Part shown: piece by piece, positions 10,031-18,218 of the stretch
Position numbering within the stretch: position 1 is the first letter of the stretch
Layout of the letters: each line of letters opens with the position of its first letter
Assembly: GCF_002744175.1 (NCBI RefSeq)
Contig: NZ_NKHF01000052.1
Coordinates: 1-64,000, forward strand
Origin: Pseudoalteromonas piscicida
GTDB lineage: Bacteria; Pseudomonadota; Gammaproteobacteria; Enterobacterales; Alteromonadaceae
DNA: 64,000 bases
Direction: 5' to 3'
Program-made: the position numbers and the translations under genes
The notes under the pieces: generated by a model
Seen by the model: the letters and a program-made list of their open reading frames with translations, nothing else
Told to the model about the DNA's origin: nothing
Database searches by the model: none

Positions 10031-11242
10031 ATGCCAGAGATTAATATTGATATCAGTGAGTTAGAGCCGGGTATGTTTGTTGTCAATGTAACAAAGCAGA
10101 CAGGCTCAGTGGCGATTAAAACAAAAGGCTGGGTGAGAACAAAAACAAGCATAGAGAAGCTACAAAAAGCGGGAGTGCTTGAAGTAACCGTCGATCCGAG
10201 CAAAAGACTGTCTGAGCATGACCCACATGACGAGCCACCTCACGATGACAGCATAGAAGAGCCACAAAAGCCGCCTCACGACCCTTGGCAAAAAAAATGC
10301 AGTGTTGACGCCGAGATGAAACAAGCGGTCAAACTTTATGACGAAGCCAGAGCAATACAAGATAAAGCATTTAACGATATAAAGGCTGGCAGAGAAATTG
10401 AAATCGACGCATTTAAGACAACCGCCAGAGGTTTTATTGATTCGGTATTTCGTAATCAAGATGCGCTTTCTTGCATTGCTAGGATCAGAGAAAAAAACAC
10501 CTACCTACTAGAGCACTCTATCAATGTTGCAATTTTGATGGCTATTTTTTGTAAGCACTTAGGTTACTCAAGAGCGCTAACTGAAGAGATGACCACAGGG
10601 GCCTTACTCCACGATATTGGCAAAATCGAGATCCCTGATAGCATTTTAAATAAACCCGACAAGCTCACATTAGACGAATACAACATCATGAAGTCTCACG
10701 CTAAGTATAGTTTTGACATACTACTAAACGCAGGGCTTAGCCAAGTTTCTTGTGAAATTGCAGGCTATCACCATGAGCGTTTGGATGGCTCTGGGTATCC
10801 TTATGGCAAAACGGCAGATGAGTTGCCACAGCATGTCAGAATGGCCGCTATCATCGATGTGTATGATGCACTCACAGCAGAGCGCATATATAAAGACGGG
10901 ATGACGCCAATTAAGGCGTTTAAACTGATGCGAGAGGGCTGCCCTCACCACTTTGATGAACAGTTATTAACTCACTTTATCGCCTGTATCGGCGTCTACC
11001 CGGTAGGCACTTTAGTTAAACTTACTAGCGGTAAAGTGGGTGTAATTGCACAGAGTAATCCAAAAGAACCACTCAAGCCCGTGGTGAAGGTATTTTACCA
11101 AGCCAAATACATGCACTACACTGAGGTTCAAGACATAGATCTCAGCGCTAAAAAAGCAAATGACGAATTAGAGTCTGCGATCAAGCCTGAAGAGTTCAAG
11201 CTCGACCTGATCCGCTTTTTTAAGCATTCAATGTTACCCTAG
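10031..11242 (+). CDS. HD-GYP phosphodiesterase with N-terminal DUF3391
   Basis: A protein of 403 residues from ATG 10031; GAAGGA at 10018-10023 is its ribosome site and the family begins with this segment (ISELEPGMFVVNV). The first about 120 residues are the DUF3391 domain, with an acidic/histidine-rich linker (HDPHDEPPHDD). The HD-GYP domain carries HDIGKIEIP near residue 195 and HHERLDGSGYP near 248, so the c-di-GMP hydrolase residues are intact. Expected role: lower cellular c-di-GMP, thereby shifting cells from surface growth to swimming. It is soluble (no membrane segment if the longer TTG start at 9923 is ignored). It is single, with converging gspB downstream. Confidence 0.92.
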   Translation: MPEINIDISELEPGMFVVNVTKQTGSVAIKTKGWVRTKTSIEKLQKAGVLEVTVDPSKRLSEHDPHDEPPHDDSIEEPQKPPHDPWQKKCSVDAEMKQAVKLYDEARAIQDKAFNDIKAGREIEIDAFKTTARGFIDSVFRNQDALSCIARIREKNTYLLEHSINVAILMAIFCKHLGYSRALTEEMTTGALLHDIGKIEIPDSILNKPDKLTLDEYNIMKSHAKYSFDILLNAGLSQVSCEIAGYHHERLDGSGYPYGKTADELPQHVRMAAIIDVYDALTAERIYKDGMTPIKAFKLMREGCPHHFDEQLLTHFIACIGVYPVGTLVKLTSGKVGVIAQSNPKEPLKPVVKVFYQAKYMHYTEVQDIDLSAKKANDELESAIKPEEFKLDLIRFFKHSMLP

Positions 11243-11280
11243 CCTACTCTTAGTCGTAGAACCCAGAGTATAAGAAAGTT

Positions 11281-12270
11281 TTAGGGTAACCAATCTTCCA
11301 TCGCTTCTAAACTAAACTCAATTCCATCAAAGTCAAAACGAGTTTGCTCGGGTGTAATTTCAACAACGGTTAACGCACCTAGGCTATCGCCTTCATACAG
11401 TGGCCTATTATTAATTTTTATCCATCGCTCATGAGCCTCAGTCGCATAGATATGCGCTTGGTAGCGTAGGCTTGGAATAGTATTTTGTAGCCGAGCAGGC
11501 AATAGCCCAATAGGGGTAACCGACGCTGAGTCCTTCGTCGTCGCGAGAACGTCAGGTTCTTCATGAGATTCGGTCTCTTTGACCGCTTCTGCAAAGGCTT
11601 TTTTCAACTCATCTGACACACCGGCAAGCTCATCTTCCTGTCGTGACGCTGTCTTACCAAAAACTCGATAACCAGCATACTCCCCTTCTGTTTGGATCTC
11701 ACCAGGTGACGAGTCTTGAGTTACTTTGGCAACGCGTGGCTGAGACTTTAACGGCGCAGGTACAGCTTTGACTGAATCAACAGGCACAAGCTGCTGCTGA
11801 TATAAAGGCTGCCCCTGACTATCTACACCAACTTGTACTGACACCCACTGAAAGTGTTGTTCCGGCTGTGCCGCCTTAACATCAGTATTCACCGCGTTTT
11901 CAGCAGCGGCCTGGTTAATTGGCGTATTCACTTGTGGAGTTGAAACTAGCGGAGTTGTATTTTGTACCGTTTGTACTTGCGGATTGACCTCTGTCGGGGG
12001 CTGCTCTTTAAGCTTTTCAGATAATGTAGCTTTAGTTTCGCTATTTTTCGCGGTGCTGGCGGTTAGCGTCAATGCATTATCGTCTGTCGCCGTTACTTTT
12101 CCTAAGTAATATCCAGCCCCCATTGACGATAGAGACAAAATACCAGCCCCAGCATAAGTGACCAGTTTTTTATAAAAGACGAGCTGTGCACTTTGTCTTT
12201 GACTGAGGTAATCTTGCTCAGCATCAACGCCTTGCTGTGACTGTTTCATTGCACTTGTTAAATACGACAT
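11281..12270 (-). CDS. gspB: General secretion pathway protein B (GspB/ExeB-like)
   Basis: A protein of 329 residues with a short cytoplasmic tail, one membrane segment at about residues 36-55 (YAGAGILSLSSMGAGYYLG), a long Q/T/P-rich periplasmic linker and a C-terminal GspB domain of about 60 residues (WIKINNRPLYEGDSLGALTVVEI). With the ATPase ExeA it is thought to help the type II secretin cross or bind peptidoglycan. It lies eight bases behind exeA, clearly in one operon. The rest of a type II secretion cluster is not in this window. Low-complexity linker explains the length variation within the family. Confidence 0.85.
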   Translation of the reverse strand: MSYLTSAMKQSQQGVDAEQDYLSQRQSAQLVFYKKLVTYAGAGILSLSSMGAGYYLGKVTATDDNALTLTASTAKNSETKATLSEKLKEQPPTEVNPQVQTVQNTTPLVSTPQVNTPINQAAAENAVNTDVKAAQPEQHFQWVSVQVGVDSQGQPLYQQQLVPVDSVKAVPAPLKSQPRVAKVTQDSSPGEIQTEGEYAGYRVFGKTASRQEDELAGVSDELKKAFAEAVKETESHEEPDVLATTKDSASVTPIGLLPARLQNTIPSLRYQAHIYATEAHERWIKINNRPLYEGDSLGALTVVEITPEQTRFDFDGIEFSLEAMEDWLP

Positions 12271-12278
12271 GTTTCCCT

Positions 12279-13193
12279 CTATACCAATTTAGCTAGGCCA
12301 AAGCCGACCAAAAACAATACCCCAAGCCAAGCACTAAATAATAGCGGCTTACGGCTTTTCGCTTGATTTTCAACCGGTACCAAGTTAGTTGGTAGCGCTT
12401 CTTTTGCGGCCTGAATTGCAATCGCCTTTGTAACCTGAGTCTGTGAAGCAGAATATGCTCCAAGCAAACACCGGTCGGCCAGCAGGTTTATCAACCTTGG
12501 GATCCCGGCGGTAACCTGATGTACGTAGGCAACCGCATCGTGATGAAATAAAGCTTGCTGGCAACCTGCCTTTTGCAATCGATGCTGAATATAAGCAAAT
12601 ACCTGAGACTCACTCAGTGGTAGCAAGTGATAGCGCGCAGTGATCCTTTGTGCTAGTTGCCTTAACTCGTTTCGCTGCAGTAAATGCTGCAGCTCTGGTT
12701 GGCCGACCAGCACTATCTGTAATAATTTTTTATGGTCGGTTTCTAAGTTTGTTAGTAATCTCAGCTGCTCCAATACCTCAGGCGCTAGATGTTGCGCTTC
12801 ATCGATGATCAGCATCGTATGGCCGCCGCTTTGGTGATTTGCCAACAACCTATGCTTGATCACATCAGTTAGCGACTTTAACGTAGCGTTGTTAGCGTCA
12901 TATTCAATATCTAGTTCATCACAGATAGTTGCCAGCAATTCTAGCTCTGAAAGCGATGGGTTTAAAATAAACGCAACTTGTGTTGATTCAGGTAGCTGAG
13001 CCAACATGCTGCGGGTGACCGTGGTTTTACCCGTTCCTACTTCACCTGTAAGTAATACAAAGCCGCCTGCATCCCCTAACCCATAAGTTAGGTGGGCAAG
13101 TGCTTCCTTGTGACGTTCGCTCAGAAATAAAAACTCAGGGTTTGGCGCAATCGAGAAAGGTTTTTCGGTTAACCCAAAATAGCGTAAATACAC
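12279..13193 (-). CDS. exeA: ExeA-like AAA ATPase (GspA)
   Basis: A protein of 304 residues. The N-terminus MYLRYFGLTEKPFSIAPNP is diagnostic of the ExeA/GspA/MshM group; the Walker A motif GEVGTGKTT lies near residue 50, Walker B with LIIDEAQHL near 126, and one membrane segment near the C-terminus (LLFSAWLGVLFLVGFGLAKLV region). Unlike Aeromonas ExeA it stops soon after the membrane segment, without a long periplasmic peptidoglycan-binding part. The start is GTG at 13193. MshM is the main alternative, but the adjacent gspB favours ExeA. The product probably helps assemble the type II secretin. Confidence 0.85.
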   Translation of the reverse strand: MYLRYFGLTEKPFSIAPNPEFLFLSERHKEALAHLTYGLGDAGGFVLLTGEVGTGKTTVTRSMLAQLPESTQVAFILNPSLSELELLATICDELDIEYDANNATLKSLTDVIKHRLLANHQSGGHTMLIIDEAQHLAPEVLEQLRLLTNLETDHKKLLQIVLVGQPELQHLLQRNELRQLAQRITARYHLLPLSESQVFAYIQHRLQKAGCQQALFHHDAVAYVHQVTAGIPRLINLLADRCLLGAYSASQTQVTKAIAIQAAKEALPTNLVPVENQAKSRKPLLFSAWLGVLFLVGFGLAKLV

Positions 13194-13283
13194 GACTTGT
13201 CTCTTTATTGTTATGATGCGCTCTATAATGGCAAAATCCGATTCAAGATAAAACCTCGAATCGCATAAAATGGTATGTAGAAA

Positions 13284-14384
13284 ATGAAAATTTACCTAGT
13301 TGGTGGTGCCGTAAGAGATGAATTACTAAAACGACCAGTAAAAGAGAGAGATTATGTGGTGGTTGGCGCCACCATAGCCGAAATGACTCAACAAGGATAT
13401 CAACAAGTTGGTAGTGACTTTCCGGTATTTTTGCACCCAAAAACCAAAGACGAGCATGCCCTAGCTCGAACAGAGCGAAAGAGTGGACAAGGCTACACCG
13501 GCTTTATTTGTGACTTTGGACCCGAAACCACGTTAGAAGATGACCTATTGCGTCGCGATTTAACGGTCAATGCCATCGCAAAAGACAAAGACGGTTCGCT
13601 CATCGACCCCTATGGTGGCCAAAAAGATTTAGCAAATCGAGTATTACGCCATGTGAGTGAAGCATTTAGTGAAGATCCTTTACGAGTGTTAAGAGTCGCG
13701 AGGTTCGCCGCTCGTTATCAAGATTATCATTTTACAATCGCAGAAGAGACTTGGCGCCTTATGACACATATGGTCGCTGAGGGAGAATTGCAAACCTTAA
13801 CTAAAGAGCGTATATGGCTAGAAATAGAAAAGACCATAGAAGATAATGGTCTAGGCCACTTTTTAACTATCATTTCAGAACTGGGAGCGCTAGAGTTTGT
13901 TGCCCCCTATATTCCCAGCTGGGAGCATATCGCACAAAAGCAATATCAAGAGACAATCAAAAAGCTCGAAAACGGCAGCGAGCTAAATGCTGTCGCTCAA
14001 TTCTGCCTAGCACTTTATTTTTCGGGCTCGACCAGTGCAGATTTAGTGCAGGCAAAACAGTTCAAAGTCCCAAATATTTATATTGAAAGTGGCAAAGAAT
14101 TACTTTCAAACTTAGAGCTGTTAAACAAAGAAAATAAAACCGCTGATGACTGGCTTACTATTTTACAAAACATTGACGCTTGGCGCAGACCGCAAAAGCT
14201 TGCGCGCTTTTGTTATATTTGTAGCAAGATAAGTGATAATTTAAGTGTGCTTTGTGACAAACTTACTCAGAATTTTTTAGCAACTCGCAACATAGATGTA
14301 CAAGAGATCATCGCTGAGGGGCACCATGGTAAAGCAATCCAACTACAACTAAAACAGCGTCGTTTAAAAGCTATACGAGTGTAG
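13284..14384 (+). CDS. cca: CCA-adding tRNA nucleotidyltransferase, without HD domain
   Basis: A protein of 366 residues of class II nucleotidyltransferase. The GGAVRDELLKRPVKERDYVVVG segment at residues about 6-27 holds the nucleotidyltransferase DxD (DY/DF variants), RRDLTVNAIA near 94 and DPLRVLRVARFAARY near 135 are the nucleotide-selection motifs. It repairs or adds the 3' CCA of tRNA. E. coli Cca has about 412 residues with a C-terminal HD phosphohydrolase domain; here no HD motif is found after residue 200, so 2'-phosphatase activity is probably absent. It diverges from exeA. A palindromic hairpin follows. Confidence 0.92.
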   Translation: MKIYLVGGAVRDELLKRPVKERDYVVVGATIAEMTQQGYQQVGSDFPVFLHPKTKDEHALARTERKSGQGYTGFICDFGPETTLEDDLLRRDLTVNAIAKDKDGSLIDPYGGQKDLANRVLRHVSEAFSEDPLRVLRVARFAARYQDYHFTIAEETWRLMTHMVAEGELQTLTKERIWLEIEKTIEDNGLGHFLTIISELGALEFVAPYIPSWEHIAQKQYQETIKKLENGSELNAVAQFCLALYFSGSTSADLVQAKQFKVPNIYIESGKELLSNLELLNKENKTADDWLTILQNIDAWRRPQKLARFCYICSKISDNLSVLCDKLTQNFLATRNIDVQEIIAEGHHGKAIQLQLKQRRLKAIRV

Positions 14385-14398
14385 TTCAACAACTAAAA

Positions 14399-14423
14399 AG
14401 ATAGGCTATTCTTTAGCCTATCT
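14399..14423. terminator. Hairpin after cca
   Basis: Perfect stem AGATAGGCTA / TAGCCTATCT. The T-run is on the minus strand rather than after the stem on the plus strand, so it may act as a weak or reverse-facing terminator. Confidence 0.5.
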
Positions 14424-14847
14424 GAAAAAGTTCCCAACAAAATCCCTCCCCAAACACCAACCGATCACTTTTTAAACAGACAAAATTACACCCAAGTTAC
14501 AATTTTGGCTACAAATACGCTCAAATAAAACACCAAAACTTGTACCAATCCCACCAAAGATAAAATAATTGTTTCTAAATTAATAACGAAAATTGTAAGC
14601 ACTCACTCACCGTAAAAAATACATTACACAAACAAACCATACAAACACCTGATTTAAATAGAAAAAACAAAATAAGGAACACTTAAATCACAGATTAAAC
14701 CTTTCATATACACCATCAACATTCAAACAAAATCCATGTTTAACAATTGTTTATGGTAAAAACGCAGCACCTATATTGCGAAGTGCCAACTTTAAGAATT
14801 AATAAAAAGTTCGGTCATTGCTATAAACAAAGTAAAAAAGGGTCAAA
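14424..14847. other. Long A+T-rich leader region before the TonB receptor
   Basis: About 420 bases without a gene. The region is poor in G and has several A-tracts. The ribosome site AAGGG lies just before ATG 14848. I see no Fur-type palindrome. A long leader or several promoters may control the receptor, but no specific site can be supported. Confidence 0.5.
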
Positions 14848-17781
14848 ATGTTGAAGAAGTTAAATCTAGTTACTGCTAGCATCCAAACGGCGCTGATCGC
14901 TGGTGCTGTAAGCGGTTCAGTAGCTGTTGCTAACGAACAAACTGAAGCTAAGTCTGTTGAGCGTATTCAAGTTACAGGTTCTCGTATCAAACGCTTTAAC
15001 CTTACATCACCAACACCTGTTACCGTTATCGGTGGTGTAGAACTTGAAAACCAAGGTATTACAAACGTAAACGACCTTTTAGCTGAAATGCCTCAGGCAA
15101 CGGTTGGCTTATCTCCTGAAAATACAACTAGCTATATCTACGCATCAGGCTTAAACACCACTGATTTACGTGGTCTAGGTTCTGAGCGTACATTAGTGCT
15201 TGTAAATGGTCGTCGTTTTGTACCAGGTTCTGTTGGTGATACTGCTGTAGATTTAAACAACATCCCTACTAGCATTATTGAACGTATTGAAATCGCTACA
15301 GGTGGTGCAGCAGCAGTATACGGTGCCGATGCAGTTGCAGGTGTGGTAAACATCATCACCAAGAAATCATTCGATGGTATAGAAGTTGATGTTTCCACTG
15401 TAAAGCCTGAGCAAAGCGGTGGTGAAGAATATTATTTCTCAATTACAGGTGGTCAAGAGCTAGACAAGTTATCGTTCATCACATCACTGAACTACACCAA
15501 AAGCGAAAGCTACGCAAAAATGGACCGTGATTTCTACAAACGCGGCATGAGATCTATCTCTAACCCAGCAAACACAGGTGGTAGTGATGGTATTCCAGCG
15601 GATATCCAGTTTAACCACCCAACTGCACTAGGTTACTACTCGGAGCGTGGTGACTTCTTCGCGTGGAAAGGTACAAAGACACGTGAAGCTTTTGAAAACA
15701 ACCACTTCACTTTCGATGAAGACGGCACAATGCGTCCTTTCGATTATGGTCTAGGTTTAATCGACGATCCAGCTCAACTTACTGATAAGCCAGTTCGCGC
15801 GGCAGGTCGTTACCTTTACGATGACGAAAATCCAGGTGATGCAATCTTCAGACATGGTTATAAGGATTACTTCCGTACTCCACTTGAGCGTGTGATTGGT
15901 ACGCTTTATGGTACTTACGAGCTACACGATGATCACGCTCTGACTTTCGATACCACTTACTCAAAGACAGAAGCAACAACTGAAAGTAGCCCTGCATTTT
16001 TTACTCACACTATTCGTCGCGATAGTGCATTTGTAAGTGATTCGATGGGTAAAGTAATGGACGAGGCTGGTTTAGACTCTGTAACACTTTATCAAGCCAA
16101 CGAACATTTATGGGGTGACCGAGAGTATAACCAAGAGCGTGAAGTATTCCGTTCATCGATTGGTGCTGAAGGTATTATCAATGATGACTGGGGTTATAGC
16201 ACCTACTTCCAATTCGGTCGAATTGAGCAAGATACCCTGTGGACAGGTGAGGTTTATAAAAAGAACCTAGCCTATGCCATTGATTCAGTTATCGATGATA
16301 ACGGTCAGGTTGTTTGCGCTACTCGCGATGATGACGGTAACGTAACCGGTGCGCGTGCAGGTTGTGTACCATTCAACCCAATGGGTGCGATGCGTGCGAA
16401 CCAAGAGCAGCAAGGTTACATTTCAGCAACCGCAACCCGTTTTGCCAGACACGACCAAGCAGTATTCAGCGCGACTGTTGACGGTGTATTATTCGAATTA
16501 CCTGCGGGTTACGTAAGTGCAGCATTTACAGCTGAACACCGCCGTGAAGTTGCAAAGATCCGTCCATCTGAAAACATGGAAAAAGGCCTGATTAAAGGTA
16601 ACTCTAGCCTACCTATGGATGGAGAAATCAAAGTTAACGAATTTTCAACTGAAATTTCTGTACCACTTCTTGTGGATCAGTTCTTAGCTACAGACCTTAC
16701 TTTTGAAGGTGCATATCGCTACATGGACTACTCAGTAACAGGCGGTGACGATGCTTGGAAAATGGCATTAAACTGGGGTGTGACTGAAGAACTACGCATT
16801 CGCTTGAATCGCTCTAAATCAGTACGTGCGCCAAATCTAGGTGACCTATTTACCCCTAACTCTACAACTTACAATTCGGGTCGTGCGGATATTTGTCGCG
16901 CCGATTCAATTGCAGAACTTAGCAGCAATTATAAGTACAGAGAAAACATCATTAATAACTGTCAGGCGGATGGCCTAGAAGCAGGCTGGATGCCTTCAGA
17001 TAAGTGGTTATCTGGTGGTAGTTTAGAAGGCTATGTACAGGGTAATGTAGACCTTCAAAACGAAGTATCAAATGACTACACTGTTGGTGTAATCTATACA
17101 CCAGAGTTTATTGAAGGCTTGGATCTTACTGTTGATTACTGGTCATTTGAAATCGACGGTGCAATCGAGTACTTTGGTCGCGACAGTGTTAAGCTATGTT
17201 ACGAAGCATCTTCTCTAGATAACCCGTTCTGTAGTAACGTTGTACGTAACAAAGATACTGGCGAGATTGTGCACTACTATGCGCGCCCAATTAACGCAGC
17301 ACAGATCACTAAAAAAGGTATGGACTTTGAATCAGCATATAAGTTTGATGCACTTAACGGTGAATTCGCGCTTAAGTTAACAGCAACATACCTAATCGAA
17401 GACAACCAAAACTCAACAGGCCGCTCTGAAGACTTCCGTAACTATATGGGTGAAACTGATGATGCGCCACGCTGGAAAGGTCGCTTTAGTGCACTATACA
17501 GCCACGATGACTCGGCATATGTTGTTACTGTAAACTACCGTCATAGCACCGTCGATGACAATGAGTGGACACCAGAAGACAATAACTACAATGACGTACC
17601 CTCATACACAACTGTAGACTTTATGTATAAGACTTACCTAGTTGAGGACCTACAACTACGTGTTGGTGTGAATAACGTATTTGATAGAGAACCTCCTCGT
17701 ACTCCTGAAACGTATGATAACGGTGAGTTCTTTGACGTGAAAGGCCGTCGACTATCACTTGGTATGAAGTATAACTTCTAA
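14848..17781 (+). CDS. TonB-dependent outer-membrane receptor
   Basis: A protein of 977 residues. It starts with a signal peptide (about residues 1-29, ending near SVAVA), then the motif ERIQVTGSRIKR and a plug domain (about 45-165, NVNDLLAEMPQA, RGLGSERTLVLVNGRR, AAAVYGADAVAGVVNIITKK), then a 22-strand barrel ending in the aromatic residue F (SLGMKYNF). It should import a substrate across the outer membrane powered by TonB. The RIKR-type receptors of Alteromonadales often take up peptides or polysaccharide pieces; the substrate here is unknown. No TonB/ExbBD or hydrolase genes are adjacent. A terminator follows at 17803. The neighbouring hybrid histidine kinase on the same strand could be functionally linked, but the 437-base gap argues for separate transcription. 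Confidence 0.93.
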   Translation: MLKKLNLVTASIQTALIAGAVSGSVAVANEQTEAKSVERIQVTGSRIKRFNLTSPTPVTVIGGVELENQGITNVNDLLAEMPQATVGLSPENTTSYIYASGLNTTDLRGLGSERTLVLVNGRRFVPGSVGDTAVDLNNIPTSIIERIEIATGGAAAVYGADAVAGVVNIITKKSFDGIEVDVSTVKPEQSGGEEYYFSITGGQELDKLSFITSLNYTKSESYAKMDRDFYKRGMRSISNPANTGGSDGIPADIQFNHPTALGYYSERGDFFAWKGTKTREAFENNHFTFDEDGTMRPFDYGLGLIDDPAQLTDKPVRAAGRYLYDDENPGDAIFRHGYKDYFRTPLERVIGTLYGTYELHDDHALTFDTTYSKTEATTESSPAFFTHTIRRDSAFVSDSMGKVMDEAGLDSVTLYQANEHLWGDREYNQEREVFRSSIGAEGIINDDWGYSTYFQFGRIEQDTLWTGEVYKKNLAYAIDSVIDDNGQVVCATRDDDGNVTGARAGCVPFNPMGAMRANQEQQGYISATATRFARHDQAVFSATVDGVLFELPAGYVSAAFTAEHRREVAKIRPSENMEKGLIKGNSSLPMDGEIKVNEFSTEISVPLLVDQFLATDLTFEGAYRYMDYSVTGGDDAWKMALNWGVTEELRIRLNRSKSVRAPNLGDLFTPNSTTYNSGRADICRADSIAELSSNYKYRENIINNCQADGLEAGWMPSDKWLSGGSLEGYVQGNVDLQNEVSNDYTVGVIYTPEFIEGLDLTVDYWSFEIDGAIEYFGRDSVKLCYEASSLDNPFCSNVVRNKDTGEIVHYYARPINAAQITKKGMDFESAYKFDALNGEFALKLTATYLIEDNQNSTGRSEDFRNYMGETDDAPRWKGRFSALYSHDDSAYVVTVNYRHSTVDDNEWTPEDNNYNDVPSYTTVDFMYKTYLVEDLQLRVGVNNVFDREPPRTPETYDNGEFFDVKGRRLSLGMKYNF

Positions 17782-17802
17782 TCCATCATAAATTTGTCAT
17801 TT

Positions 17803-17827
17803 AAAGCCTCCTTCTGGAGGCTTTTTT
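17803..17827 (+). terminator. Rho-independent terminator of the TonB receptor gene
   Basis: Stem AAAGCCTCC / GGAGGCTTT with loop TTCT and six T, 20 bases after the stop. Confidence 0.9.
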
Positions 17828-17828
17828 A

Positions 17829-18160
17829 TACCAAATGCATTAAGTAAATGAGCTATTGGAAGTGAATTCAACGCAGTTAACGCTAAAACTGGCTGCTAGA
17901 AAGGCATTTATTATTCGAAGCTCAGGTTACCTTACCTTTTATCGTATTTTCGACCCATTTGAACAAACTTGAGTATTCACCTCCCTCCGCTTATGATTTA
18001 ATACTCATGGTACTAAATCGACGAACCATTTTGCTGTAGGTACTGACCTTATTGGCAAAGCTAAATTTCACTACTTGGTTGTTTAAACGGGCATTTTTCA
18101 ACATAACTAACGTGATAGATGCCCCTTCAAATTGGTTTGAACCTTAATTCGATTGGTATA
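17829..18160. repeat. Composite intergenic repeat, copy A
   Basis: The segment opens with ATACCAAATGCATTAAGTAA and closes with TTAATTCGATTGGTAT, i.e. inverted ends ATACCAA/TTGGTAT. Inside, 17851-17929 is the second module, with the core GGAAGTGAATTCAACGCAG and the end CTCAGGTTA. The same modules recur at 36678, 42597 and 50228. It fills most of the 437 bases between the TonB receptor and the histidine kinase. No gene is seen in it. Confidence 0.75.
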
Positions 18161-18218
18161 TTCTTCCTGTTCATTTTTATGAGGTCAGAATTTTGTGTAG
18201 CAAGGTAGCTAATTCGTC

